From the NCBI GenBank assembly GCA_022559845.1, contig CM040121.1, positions 343,330,243 through 343,394,242 of the forward strand: a stretch of 64,000 nucleotides of DNA, given 5' to 3'. The notes under the pieces were generated by a model. It ran no database searches, had not been told where the DNA came from, and saw only the letters and a program-made list of their open reading frames with translations. A program made the translations under genes and the position numbers. Position 1 is the first letter of the stretch. The number at the start of each line of letters is the position of its first letter. This DNA is from Amorphophallus konjac. Its lineage: Eukaryota; Streptophyta; Magnoliopsida; Alismatales; Araceae. Shown here one piece after another: positions 23,962 to 36,066 of the stretch.

Positions 23962-24907
23962 AGTAAACAGATTTTCCTTTTTCTAAAGCTAAAAGCCTCT
24001 CAGACATAGTGGAGTTCAGCACTTTTAACTTCTCATTTTCTTCCTTAAGCTTGTCATTCTGAATTAACTCATTTATTAAAATCTGATCTTCTGAGTTAGT
24101 TTCAAGTTTTCTTCTAGCCATAAATTTCTTCAAATCTGTTTCCTTCTCTTCAACATCTTTCTGTAATTCCACATTCACAAATTTTATGGCTTCGATTTTC
24201 TCAATCATCAGAATGTTCTCTTTTTTCAGTTTCTCTAAACTTTCTTCATTTTCTTTGGAGAACTTTCTAAGAGAATTATCTTCAGATTTCAGCTTATTTA
24301 GATCAGATTTTAGATATTCACATTCCTTCATCAAGTTTTCGTTCTGATTTTTATACCTATGAATATCAGATAGACAGGTATCATGAAGTTGCTTGATACT
24401 GGAGCAATTTTCACATGGGGATCTAGACCTTTCTAACCCAGTATTCTTTTTCAACTTTTTATACTGACTTCTTAAGCTCTCATGTGATTCTAGCAATTCA
24501 GCATATGCATTTTCCCGATCATCTACAGTATAATTTTCAAAAGGATTTACCTCATCATCTTCATCTTGAATGCTGGCTTGATTATTTCTATCAGCCATCA
24601 TGCAGCTGTCCTTCTTTGTCTTTTGAATTCGCTTCAGCATGTTCAGAATATCTTTAGCAGAACTGCAATCATGAAGACAAGACCATAAGGCTCTGTCAAT
24701 AGCTGCTTTCATCAGATTAAAAGCTTTCTGATTCTCTTCATGCAAAGAGGTATGCCTGTCAGTCCATTTGGACTTTTTCTTTGGTAGTTCATGAGGACCG
24801 TGTGAAATTACTTTCCACAGGTCTGGATTAATAGATTTATCATAACTCTTTAGATTAGCAAGCCATGAACTGAAGTGTGTACCACTAAAAATCGGTGGAT
24901 TAGCCAT
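23918..24907 (-). pseudogene. gag: Element B gag, N-terminal part lacking the capsid core
   Basis: It starts MANPPIFSGTHFSSWLANLK (ATG at 24907), matching the gag N-terminus of the lineage, 118 nt inside the PBS. After about 95 residues (ALWSCLHDCSSAKDILNML) it jumps to DDEVNPFENYTVDDRENAYA, which in element A lies after the zinc knuckle (about 1105). Some 200 residues are therefore absent: most of the UBN2 capsid domain and the usual CCHC knuckle. A long Glu/Lys coiled coil follows. It overlaps the C-terminal part in a different frame by about 44 bases. Confidence 0.8.
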
Positions 24908-25023
24908 GGGAACAAATAGCAAGTAGATTCGAGGCAACAAGAGTATTGATGCACTAAAAACAGATAAGCATCGAAGACTACAAGATCGGATCTGCAGGTC
25001 GCTGGACCTTCTAGGCAGACACC

Positions 25024-25036
25024 CGCTCTAATACCA
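25024..25036 (-). other. Element B primer binding site
   Basis: Minus strand TGGTATTAGAGCG, one change from the initiator-Met tRNA complement, two bases (AT) from the LTR end at 25039. Confidence 0.85.
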
Positions 25037-25038
25037 AT

Positions 25039-27557
25039 TATTAGGGTGCAATACCCGGATACAGAGGGGGGTGAATGTATCCTTCTACAATTAATGCCCA
25101 AATAAAAACTCAAGTGCAGGATGCAATCTCAGAATAAAACCAAATTCAATTAAGCCAATGAGCAAACACATGAGACGCGCCTATTCAAGCATCTAGCGGT
25201 AGCACACTCACAATGCAAACCACTGCTCAAGAGATTGTTAGGTGGTTCGGTCCTCCAGACCTACATCCACCCCACACTCAAACCAAGTGTGGCTTCACTA
25301 ACAGTTGGGAAACACAGCTTGCCAACAGAAGCTGATACATAGCTTACCCATGGGAACAAACTCCCCTCTTCCTCCTACCTGGAGGGAACCTCTAGCAACC
25401 CACGGTCACTAGAAACCAGAGACTCACGTCTCTCTTCCTCTATACCAAGAGGGAACCCCACTAGTAGCAGCCCCACTACCAGTGAACCAGCCAGTAGCAC
25501 TCTGCTACCAGCAACCCACCAGAGGCAGAGCCTCTCTTCCTCCTAACCGGAGGGACCCCTGGACTTGCAACCCACAAGCCCAGAACTGGAGACTAGTCTC
25601 CCTTCTCCTGAGACCACAGGAGGAACCCGACCTCAGTCCAGAGGATCGAAACAAAACAAGGACAGTAAAGAAAGGTTAAAAACATGAAATGAAAAAGACA
25701 CAGCAGACTGAATGCTGGAATGATTAAACACGGAGTATAGCTCACAATAGAGTAAACTGGTTCGGATTTGATCCTGAAATCAGAATCTATCTTCTTCTTC
25801 TTCTTTCTGAACTCTCAGCTTCGAGCTCTCTCTCTCTCTCTCACTCTTTCTGCTATTCTCTCTTCTTCCTCTTCTTCAGTTTTTCCTCACCTCTCTATTT
25901 TCTTCTCTTCTTTTTGCTGGATCAAACTCTCTGCACTTCTGCCTTTTTTCTTTCTCACCTTTCGATCCGCCTTCATCTGTGGGCGAAGGCTTCAATATAT
26001 AGTAGCAGCAGATGGATAGGGTACAAAGTGTGTGTGCCTCCCACGCTCGATCCAGAACCTTCCTGCCACGTGCCCTTATCGAATTTGTTCCTCTAGTATT
26101 GGATCACGTGCAGCCCAGTTATTGGGGAATAATCTTTCTCGGACCTGCAAGGAGATAAAAACCATTAATACTCAGGGTTCGCTATATATATATCTACCTG
26201 AAATGAGTCGGTTGACACTCAAGCTGAAACTGCACGAGGTATGTAGGAACAACAAGAGGTGCACTACACTGAGAACGACACGAGATACAATGATGACAAA
26301 GCAAACACTACAAAGAGAACGACACGAGGTTCAAGGGTGACAAAACAAATACTACAAAGATAACGACACGAGGTCTCATGAGAGCAGCACGAGGTGAGAA
26401 GGAAGTCTCACGGAGCGAAACGGTAGACAAACACGCGATCAGAGGGAACCTGGACGAAGATAGAAACAAACAACACGAGGACATAAACACAAGAATAACA
26501 CGAAGACACGAATACAAAAACAACACGACATAACAAACAGCAAAGAGAACGGCACGAGAACAACATGGACTGAAACCAACTCGAAGATGAAAATGACACG
26601 AAAACAACATGGACTGAAACCAACTCGAAGACGAAAACGACAAGAAAATAACATGGATTGAAACCAACTCGAAGATGAAAATAGAAACTGACACGAAGTG
26701 TGGTCACAAAGCAAGAAAGACACGAGGTCTAGGAAACACAACACGAGGACAGAAGACAGGAACGGCTACAACGACACATGATAAAACAAAGAAAGCAGGA
26801 AAATGACTCGAGTAACTACAGTAAATGACACGAAAACACAAGAGTAAAAATAAAAAGGATGACTCGAGATGAGCAACTAAATACTGAAGAAACGACACGA
26901 GGTGGCACAGAAAGCAACACGAGGTGCTGCAATGTTCTGCACGCAATGGAACAAAACGACACGAAGATAAGCCCTGAAAATAATGTTTAGACTTCACACT
27001 GTACAGACTTTGAGGAGTCTGAACCAATGTACAGACTTTAAAGGCTGTGAATACCAAGGCATGCTGAACAGACTTGAAACCTATGAAGATGGAGTGTATA
27101 GACTTGAAAGTCTGAATGCGATGTGCATACTTGCTGAGTTGACGCTGCAGCCCAATGAGTTAACGCTGCAACGTATACACTTTGCGTTCAACTGAAGGTG
27201 TATATACTTGAAGTTTCAAGGCCACAATGTATAGACTTCAAAAGAAGTAGTCCGATGTACAGACTTCAAATGTGAAGACATTGTGAATGCAAATGCAATG
27301 ATCAGACTTCATTGTATAGACTTGGAGAACCTGAAACAATATGCATACTTGGGACGCCTGAAGACCAATGTATAACATGACTGAACATAATCAATTATGC
27401 AATGCCATATTAGAACTAATGAAGAACTGCATTATGATCAGAAAGTGAATACTAGCGATTTGACTCACACAAGATGACTCACAGTGAATAGCTCACTACA
27501 AAGGCCAAACATCAAAACCACCATTAAAACCATCATCAAAACCACAGGGGCACAACA
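25039..27557 (-). mobile_element. Element B 5' LTR
   Basis: 2519 bp, the same as the 3' LTR apart from scattered changes. Its inner end reads TATTAGGG on the plus strand, so the terminal CA on the minus strand has become TA. Contains the same promoter block, two-hairpin structure (25241-25292) and motif arrays (26230-27370). Confidence 0.92.
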
Positions 27558-27972
27558 CGGTGGAAGAGGGTGAAAACATAGTAAAACCAAATTAAAAATA
27601 GAGGGTGAGAAGAAGAAGAATAACTTTAAATCTAGAAGGAATTAGAAGAGGTGGAAGAAGAGAAAGTTTTAGATCGAAGGAAGAAGTTTTGTGAAGAGTG
27701 AAGAGAGAGAAAATGTGAGAAAGAGGGTGAAAATTGAGGAAGAACAGGGTGTGTCTGCGCAGATGAACAGTGAAAAACCTAGGATATAACCTTAGAAAAC
27801 TTGAAATAATTTGAAACGGGAGAGAATTAGAGGAAGAGGAAGAAGAAGAAATTGTAGAGAACTTAAAAATGAAGAACTTTGTAGAAGAAAGTAATTTAAA
27901 AATATGAATAGAAAAGCATGAAAATAGGCTAAGAAAAAGACTAACATCTTCCCACGGTGGCTCCCGGTGGCG

Positions 27973-27979
27973 TTTTATA
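27973..27979 (-). promoter_or_regulatory. TATA box of the Athila-type LTR
   Basis: Minus strand TATAAAA in the context CACTATAAAACGCC, about 870 bp into the LTR and directly downstream of the hairpin repeats. Confidence 0.55.
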
Positions 27980-28149
27980 GTGCACAGATAAGCTTCACAA
28001 TCGATGCCTTCGAGATCAGCTTGAATCCGACTTTGCAACGTCAATTAATTGCTTAAATTAGGTCTCCTGCCACGGATAGAGTCCTCTTTGATCAAAATAT
28101 GGAAGGATAATGACGATAATAGCAAGATTGCTTCAAAGAGACCTGCCCG

Positions 28150-28565
28150 TTTCCGTTTCTGCTTACAAAAGAAATGGCGACTGGGGTGGTGGGCACTCAT
28201 TCCTATGTGCGACTGAATAGGCGGCCGCCCATTCTTTATTTCCTCTCTTTGACATTTTCATTTTTCTATAAATCAAGGAATTGGCGACTGTACAAATAGT
28301 CGCTCATTCTTTTTCTATTTTTCCTGATTTTTTGAATAAATGAATGAGCGCCTGTTTGGTTGGTCGCTCATTCTTTTCCAAAGAAACTGCGCCTGCGTAA
28401 ACGGTCCCACATTCCTCTTTATTTTCCAGCTTTTCTCTTTTTTCTATTTTCATCAAATGAATGGGCGCCTGCATACACAGTCGCACATTCTTTTTTCTTT
28501 TTTCCTTTTTTTCAGTCAAACAAATGGGCGCCCGTTTGCTCAGTCGCTCATTCTTTTTTTTCTTA
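28150..28565 (-). repeat. Tandem hairpin units in the Athila-type LTR
   Basis: Six units of 55-75 bp, each with an arm like AATGGGCGCC or TGGCGACT and an opposite arm AGTCGCTCATTC. The best unit pairs GAATGAGCG (28342-28350) with CGCTCATTC (28365-28373), a perfect 9-bp stem. They are separated by T-rich spacers, upstream of the TATA box. Confidence 0.75.
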
Positions 28566-28851
28566 AAAATGCTTCAGAAATGACGTCTGATCCACTGGTC
28601 ACTATTTCCTGAAATTTTAAAAAATTTAAAATAATCAATTTTCTTCATTTCAAAATAAATTATACTAATTGTGCATTTTCCTAAATATTTCTCACATTAC
28701 TGTTTTGACTCAAAATTGATGATAAAATCATGCAAACTCAAATTAATGGTGAGAATGAGATTTTTGCCATATTAATGCACAACTAAGCTCGTTAAATGCT
28801 CAAAAGTGATGAATGTGATGCAACTTATAATATGAAATATAGCACTTATCA

Positions 28852-30087
28852 CACCCCCCAACTTACTCATTGCTAGTCTCTTAGCAATCAATGCAAACAA
28901 ATTAAACTTTAGGACTAACAAGAGTTTGCAAAGTTCATATTTTTATATCCAGCTCTCCCTTCATAGAATCAACTAAGGATTTAGGAATCCGGAATCATTA
29001 ATACACACTAGCCTTATGTAGGATATTAAGGTACATGATCAATAATTCAACTCAAAGTTCAGCAGCACTTGTGTATGTGTAACTACCAAATCCAGAGTAT
29101 AGACAATTGTATCTCCCATTTGCTATTCCAAGTAAGTACCTTTCAACCCTGCACCTCTTAGATTAGAGCATTAAGCATATTAACTTTTTGTCTGTCTTAT
29201 TACTTTGTCCCTTTGGGATCTTTTTATTTTTCTACACACATGATGCTGCACTACCCTTCACTGTTTAACACGAACCTCGACTCTTGCCTTAGGAGAAACA
29301 GGCCCAGTTACACAGATCAAGGTTCCCTTTTTCTTTTGACGCGAACCTCAACATGTCTTAGGTGAAGTAGGCTCAGTTACTAAGATTTGGGACATTTTTC
29401 ATGGTGTTTTCTTTTTTTCTCTTTTTTTTCATTGTACCATTTGCACTAATTTAATAGATAACTTGGCAGAAAACTTTTCTAAAAATATCTCTTCCTCAAG
29501 AAGTCCAGAGCATCAGACACAATACCCAAAATAACAGAAGGCTTGTCATGCTCGCTTCATTAGCGTGCAAATTGACTTTTCTTTTTCTAAAGTGCACATG
29601 AACTTTAAAGAGTTTCTTAAATCAGTTTTACATGGCTAGATTGAAATAAGTTTCCCTTCATCCTTCTCTCTAGTATTTTCTATTTCAGAATTACTTTCAA
29701 TTGAAGCATGAATCATGAAACTAAAAATGGGGTTTACATCTTTTTATTTTGTATGAAATGCAAGATATCAGGTTGCATGCATGGAAATTTGAGAATTTTC
29801 TCTCCCCCCCCCCTCAACTTAAATGACATTGTCCTCAATGGCATATGCAAATAGAAAGCAATAGAACAATGTAACAGAGAATATGGTTGGGATGGAAGGA
29901 TACAACCTGGTATGCGGGGTGAATTGCGACATTATTGATCTGTCGCAGCTCCTTCTCCACTTTACCTGACTATTGAAAACACACTAAAAAGCAAAACATT
30001 AATTAACAAAAATAGTGGGTTGCCTCCCAGAAGCGCTAAGTTTTTCATCTTCAGCCAGATGCATGAAAGCTCACGAAGCTTTTATTC
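28852..30087 (-). other. Athila-type 3' non-coding region
   Basis: No convincing ORF. Contains the purine tract next to the LTR (28852-28866), a second C-run (29803-29813), and the sequence GTTGCCTCCCAGAAGCGCT (30018-30036), commonly seen downstream of pol in Athila/Tat-group elements. An env-like gene, present in some Athila members, is absent. Confidence 0.6.
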
Positions 30088-33000
30088 CTAGTCACTCAAA
30101 TCAATGGATTCTTTTGACAACTTTTTATTTTCCAAGTAAGGCTTCAATCGTTGACCGTTAACAGTGAAAGTGTGACTAGTTTTAGGATTCAAAATTTTGA
30201 CAACACCATGGTCAAAAGTTTTAACAACCACAAACGGTCCATCCCATCTAGATTTTAACTTACCAGGGAACAAGCGTAGCCTTGAGTTAAAAAGTCAAAC
30301 CTTTTGATTCGCATAAAAAGTTTTCCTGTGAATATGCTTATCATGAAAAGGCTTGGTTTTAGCTTTATTAATCTTGAAATTTTCGTAGGCTTCATTATGC
30401 AGTTCCTCCAATTCATTGAGTTACAGAGCTCTTTGGGACCCAACTTGAGTGAGATCAAAATTAACTTGTTTAATGGCCCAATATGATCTATGTTCCAATT
30501 CTACTGGTAAGTGGCAGGCTTTTCCAAAGATGAGGCGGTATGGGGACATGCCAATGGGAGTTTTATATGCAGTTCCATAGGCCCATAGTGCATCATCTAG
30601 TCTCTCGGACCAGTCTTTCCTATCCGGCTTAACTGTTTTATGCAAAATGCTCTTGATCTCCCTATTGGATACTTCTACCTAGCCACTGGTTTGGGGATGA
30701 TAGGGGATGGCGAGTTTATGAGTGATGCCATATTTGCGAAGCAAATTTTGGAATTGAAAGTTTATGAAATGAGAACCCACATCACTAATCATAGCTCTAG
30801 GACAACCAAATCTAGAAAATATGTTCTTCTTTACAAATTTTATTACCACTTTGTGATCATTAGTCCTAGTGGCTACAGCTTCAATTCACTTCGAAACATA
30901 ATCGATTGCCACCAAAATGTATTCATTCCCAAAAGAATGTGGAAACGGTCCCATAAAATCAATACCCTAAACATCAAAGATTTCTACTACCAAAATGGGA
31001 TCAAGCGGCATCATATCTCTTTTTGAATTGTTGCCCACTGCTTGACACTGCAAACATGTTTTTGAAAATTCGTATGCATCCTTAAACAATGTGCGCCAAT
31101 AGAATCCACTTTGTAGAACCTTAGCCGCAGTCTTCTTTCCAAAAAAGTGTCCCCCACAAGCAAGATTATGACAAAAATTCAATACAGATTGCTGCTCCTC
31201 TTCGAGGACACATCTTCTTATAATCTGATCAGGACTCATATGAAACAGCTCCGGATCCTCCCAAAAATAGTGTTTGGCATTTGAAAAGAACTGATCCTTT
31301 TCTTGCTTAGTCCACTCTCCCGGGATCTGTCCTACGCCAGGTAATTGACAATGTGAGCGTACCAGGGGGTTGAAGTATGAGAGATAAAGAGAATTTGTTC
31401 ATCGGGAAAAGAATCGGACATAAGAGCACTCTCAAGTATCACTATCCTGGACAGATGATCAGCTACAACGTTCTCTAACCCCTTCTTGTCTCTAATTTCC
31501 AAATCAAATTCTTGCAGCAATAAAATCCAATGAATGAGACGGGATTTTGCATCTTTCTTGGAAAGCAAGTATCTCAAAGCAGAGTGATCAAAATAAACAA
31601 TGACCTTAGCCCCTAACAGATATGAGCGAAATTTCTCCAGGGTGAAAACAACAGCAAGTAATTCTTTTTCTGTGGTGGTGTAATTCAACTGTGCATCCGC
31701 GAGGGTGCGGCTCGCATAATAGATCACCACGGGCTTCTTATCGATTCTCTGACCCAAGACAGCTCCTATAGCATAGTCCGAGGCATCACACATAATTTCA
31801 AAGGGTAGCGACCAGTTTGGAGATTGCAGAATCGGAGCCTGAGTTAGGGCCGCTTTCAAGGAATTGAACGCCTCAAGACAAGAATCATCTAATTGAAAGG
31901 GAGTGTCTTTGGCAAGCAACTGAGTGAGCGGACGAGCAATGATAGAGAAGTTTTGAATGAATCGTCTATAGAATCCTGCATGGCCAAGGAAGGAACGGAT
32001 TTGCTTAACAGATGTAGGAGGAGGAAGATTAGAAATCAAATCGACCTTAGCTTTGTCGACCTCTATTCCCCTTTCTAAAATGACATGGCCTAGTACTATC
32101 CCTTCTCTAACCATGAAATGGCTCTTCTCCTAGCTTAACACAAGATTTGATTCAATGCACCTCTTCAGCACTTGAGTCATATTTTCCAAGTAATTTTCAA
32201 AAGAAGCACCAAACACCGAGAAGTCATCCATAAAGACTTTCAAAAATTCACCCACCATTTCAGAAAAGATAGACAACATGCACTGCTGAAAGGTGGTTGG
32301 GGCATTGCACAACCCAAATAACATTCTTCTAAAAGAAAACGTGTTATAAGGACATGTGAACGTCATCTTTTCTTGATCTTTCGAGTAAATTGCAACCTGA
32401 TTATACCCAGAGTAGCCATCCAAAAAGAAAAAATACTTTTGCCCAACCAGTCTTTCTAAAATTTGATCTACAAACGGGAGTGGGAAGTGATCTTTCTTCG
32501 TTACTGAATTCAATTTTTTGCAATCTATGCAAACTCGCCACCCCGTCTGTAATCGCATGGGCACTTCTTCTCCTGTTTCATTTGTCACAACGGTCAGCCC
32601 CGATTTCTTTGGCACAACTTGCGTCGGGTTGACCCACTTACTATCTGAAATATGATATATAATCCCGGCATCCAACCACTTCACTACCTCCTTCTTGACC
32701 ACCTCCTTCATGTTGGGATTCATCCAGCACTGCATCTCTCTGCTTGGCTTGGCATTGTCTTCTAAATAGATATAATGCATGCAAACATCCAGACTTATGC
32801 CTTTTAAATATGCCACTGACCAACCTATCGCCCCCATGTGCTCCTTAAGGACATCTAAAAGTTGAGACTCCTGAGCAGAAGTGAGATTAGAAGCAATAAT
32901 CACGGGCAGAGTGTGGTCAGGGCCCAGATAAGCGTACTTAAGAGAATCCGGTAGAGGTTTCAATTCAAGAGCAGGCGGATGATCTAGAGATGGAAGAACA

Positions 33001-33797
33001 ATTTCAACTTGCAATGGAGGGAGTGGCTCTATCCTAGAGTAGGGCGTACAAGAAAGAGGGGAATCCTGAAGCATGCTACCCTCTTCTAAGGTATCTTTCA
33101 CTTCATCCGGGTTTTCATCGATCAATTCCTCAAAAATATCAATAGCATTATATTCCTCATCTTGTTCCCGATATTGGGATGTCCTAAAAATATTTAAGGA
33201 AACCTTCTCACCTCCAAATGATATGTCCATCATTCCCGTGGCACAGTTTATGTTGGCCTTTGCCGTAGCTAAAAACGGACGTCCCAAAATAATAGACGTG
33301 TGTTTTAGTTCCTGAGACAAAGCCATATCCAGAATGAGAAAATCTACCGAGAAATAGCATTCATGGACTTTTACAATCACATCCTCCAACAGACCCCTTG
33401 GAGTTTTCACTGACCAATCTGCCGGTTGAAGAATTATTGAAGTGGGCTTTAACGACCCTAGATCAAATTGCTCGTATATAAAGGTGGGCAAAAGATTCAC
33501 GCTAGCACCTAAGTCTAGCAATGCTTGATCAAAAGTGACTCCACTTATATCACATGAGATTAACGGAGCTCCAGGGTCCTTCAACTTCTTTGTTAAATAA
33601 TTCATTACAACAGCACTAACATCCTCAGATAAACGGATCTTTTGAGTTACTGCCTTCGGCTCCCTCTTTGGAGTACAAAGCTCTTTCAAAAACTTCGCAT
33701 ACGTCGGCACATGCTTGATTGCGTTCAAGAGTGGAATATTGATATTCACATTTTTAAACAATTTCACTAATTCTTCCTGTTGAACTGGCATCTTCAT
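30088..33797 (-). pseudogene. pol: Athila-type pol: protease, RT, RNase H, integrase, broken
   Basis: Frame 33797-32130 carries the protease region (LLDLGASVNLLP, about residues 90-102), RT with CIDCKKLN and PFVDQILERL, and the catalytic FMDD at about 32222-32234. TAG near 32127 interrupts it; the same frame continues through 32114-31332 with RNase H ([36 protein letters not shown]). Integrase fragments follow: the H..C zinc region (HNLACGGHF, CLQCQAVG, 30967-31239), [18 protein letters not shown] (30421-30645) and [12 protein letters not shown] near the end (30088-30273). The catalytic integrase core around 30700-30960 is damaged by stops and shifts. The gypsy domain order and motifs fit the Athila group. 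Confidence 0.88.
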
Positions 33798-34246
33798 GTG
33801 AGCCTTCGACTTTAGAGCATCGGGAAAAGGGCCTTTGGCACATATTCTTGGGGTCCTGCTTCAACCTTTGCCTTACCTTTATCCAACTTCTTCTTCCTAT
33901 CCTCTGGCTTCTTCTTTTCTTGTACAACCACCGGCTCATCGTCCTCACTATCATTTTCCACGTGGGCTTCTCGACCCGAATTGCTACCAACTCCCCTATC
34001 CTGATATGGGTCATCTAAAACCTTCCCCCTCCTAAGGGTAGATATAGCCTTGGCATTCTCAAATTAAGGGCCCATAGGAGGAGGAGGCTGAGGTTGGGTT
34101 AGTTGAGGAAGAAGAGGGGCTCTTTGGTGAAAGCCCAGAGGTTGGTTCTTAGGATTAGCCACAGGTTGGCTAGGAAGTTGACCTACATCTCTCCACATAT
34201 TACTAGCAGCCAATTGCCCTATTTGACCCTCTAACTTAGCAATGGA

Positions 34247-35844
34247 TTATTGTTGGGAAAGAATGAGTTGCTGAAGTTGGTCAAATTTATCATCGAAATT
34301 GGGCTGAGAGGGTTGAGGAGGAGGAGGTTGATAAGGAGCTTGAGGTTGAAAAAGGTGTAGAGGATACTGATGACAGTGGCCCTGAAACGATTGAGCTTGA
34401 TGATACGGGGCCTGAGACTGCTGGTAAGGAGGTTGAGGATGTTGATTTTGAGCTTGATGAAAAGGAGATGAAAAATTTTGGTGAGATTGACTTGGCACTA
34501 GAAAGGATTATTTTTGAACGGCATGGTTCAAGGGATTAGCTTGCATAGGTGGACCTTGTTGAGATTTCCAAAAAAAATGGGGTGATTTCTCCAACCAGGA
34601 TTGTATGTATTAGAATAAGGATCAAATGTTAGTTTGGAGACACCCTGAGCAACAAAGATCTGTTCTTGGATGAACGGGGGGAGCTGGGCCGCCATAGGGC
34701 AATCAGTGACAGCGTGGTTCGGGTTAGAACAAAGAGCACAGATTTCTTCATGGTTGGGAGCTGAGAACGGTTGAGGTTGAGGAGCAGAAGAAAAAGAAGG
34801 TTCCTGCCTAGATAACAACTGATCTAACTTTTGGGTGACCAAATCAACCTTTTCCATCTTCTGCACCAACAAATCCATTTTGTTCAATTTCTGAGTTAAG
34901 AAATTTATATCCATCCTGTTCTCACACTCTCCTTGGCTCTTAACTTCATAAAGCCCATCCCTCTTAGATGGCTCAATCATTCTCTCATAAGATGAAAGCG
35001 AGGCATGACTAATAGAATTTTCACTAAGCATCTCAAATAAATCATAAGCCTCATCTTCACTCTTACTCATAAATGCTCCTCCACATGAAGCATCCACCAT
35101 TTGTCTATAATTATCTGCCAATCCCTCATAGAATGTCTGGACAATTTGCCATCTTGATAATCTATGATGGGGGCATTTCCTTAGTAAATCTTTCAATCTA
35201 TCCCACGCCTCATGGATTTGTTCCCCAGGGTTTTGTGTGAATCTAGTTATCGCTCTCCTCATAGTATTGGTTCATCCTATGGGATAGAATTTCTTTAAAA
35301 ATTCCTTTTGCATTTCAGCCCATGTGTCAATGGATCTTCCCAAGGCACCTAACCAGTATTTGGCTTTGTCTTTGAGGGAGAATGGGAAAAGAGTCAGCCT
35401 GAGAGCATCATCAGAAAAGTTTTGAATTTTAACAGTTGAATAAATCTGGAGGAACTCATCAAGATGTTTGTAGGGATCTTCATTGGTATTGCTATAGAAG
35501 GATGGTAACATTTGAATAGTGCTTGATTTGATTTCATATTGGGCTACTTGATTTTGAGGTTCTTGGATATAGAATGAAGGTTGGTATTGATTTGGCAAGA
35601 AATATTCTTTCATTTGCTTGGGAGCAACTTGTTGCACTTGTTGTTGATTTTGGTCCTCCATGAGATTAGGTTGTGGATGATTTCTAGAATGCACTAACCT
35701 CTCTATGTCTTCAAAGGGTCCTATCAAATGTGGGTGTAGGGATCTCCTACCTTGCATGCAATGCAAAAGGGCCCAAAGAAAGTGTGTTGATTTTATTTTT
35801 GGATTTTTGAAAAAAAAATCTTTTTTTAAATGATACAAATGCAA
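34247..35844 (-). pseudogene. gag: Athila-type gag, broken
   Basis: Two fragments in one frame (35844-35272 and 35262-34528) separated by TGA at 35274-35272. Core motifs: DEFLQIYSTVKIQNFSDDAL, LKDKAKYWLGAL, FLKKFYPIG, RLKDLLRKCPHH and FYEGLADNYRQMVDASCGG. A short CCHC-type module CALCSNPNHAVTDC follows. A Gln/Pro-rich C-terminal stretch lies at 34498-34247. It would form the particle shell. Confidence 0.88.
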
Positions 35845-36052
35845 CGATAACTATATGAGTTATATATGCAATATAATAGGTTTTTTTTAAAGAAGAATTG
35901 GTATCCACTACCAAATTGGTCCACCGACCAGGTAAGAGGTGAGGCTGTAGGAGGCTCCCCCTACTTTCGTAGGGACCTAATTAAATAACCACAAATCACT
36001 TGGGCGTTTGTCACTTAACCTCTAGCCTAGACACCGATTTTCCAGAATATAA
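35845..36052 (-). other. Athila-type 5' leader remnant
   Basis: No gene. Contains TTGGTATCCACTACC (35897-35911) and a T-run. It ends TAA (36050-36052), the possible 3-bp target duplication of the CACTA element. Confidence 0.45.
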
Positions 36053-36066
36053 CACTACAAGAAAAA
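36053..36066. repeat. CACTA terminal inverted repeat (left end)
   Basis: CACTACAAGAAAAA, the standard plant CACTA end, preceded by TAA. This is the 3' end relative to the genes. Confidence 0.85.

Larger units (their letters stand above)
15602..27557 (-). mobile_element. Element B: complete, pol-less Sirevirus-like LTR retrotransposon
   Basis: Two LTRs (15602-18123 and 25039-27557) are flanked by identical CGGTG at 15597-15601 and 27558-27562. In transcription order (minus strand): 5' LTR, PBS two bases from the LTR, gag, about 1.9 kb non-coding, a third ORF, several purine tracts, 3' LTR. No protease, integrase, RT or RNase H motif is present in any frame between gag and the third ORF. I count eight mismatches in the first roughly 320 bp of the two LTRs, so the insertion is not very old. 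It must use enzymes from a relative. Element C has a near-identical purine-tract/LTR-start junction, so a C-like element is a plausible partner. Confidence 0.92.
27563..28851 (-). mobile_element. Athila-type 3' LTR, proximal segment
   Basis: The continuation of the LTR after element B; the preceding CGGTG (27558-27562) is the right target duplication. In minus-strand order: LTR start TGATAAGTGC (28851), hairpin repeats (28565-28150), TATA box (27979-27973), then a leader. Together with 14964-15601 the LTR is about 1.93 kb. Confidence 0.75.
14964..36052 (-). mobile_element. Athila-type Ty3/gypsy element (minus strand), interrupted and 5'-truncated
   Basis: Read from right to left: a short leader (35845-36052), gag, protease/RT/RNase H/integrase, a long 3' non-coding region, a purine tract (AAGTTGGGGGGTG on the minus strand, 28852-28866) and a 3' LTR (28851 to 14964) split by element B. 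No 5' LTR or PBS is seen: the CACTA transposon starts at 36053. The RT and integrase resemble Athila-group elements. No env-like ORF is present in the 1.2 kb between integrase and the purine tract. Confidence 0.8.

Noticed and set aside
28150..28565. CRISPR-like array
   Set aside because: Repeat arms are imperfect, spacers are T-rich and related, and the context is a plant retrotransposon LTR.
36025..36030. TAGAC at about 36028 as the right target duplication matching TAGAC before the Athila LTR at 14959-14963
   Set aside because: A right-hand LTR would have to stand between Athila gag and this site, but only about 200 bp of leader is present; a chance 5-bp match is likely.
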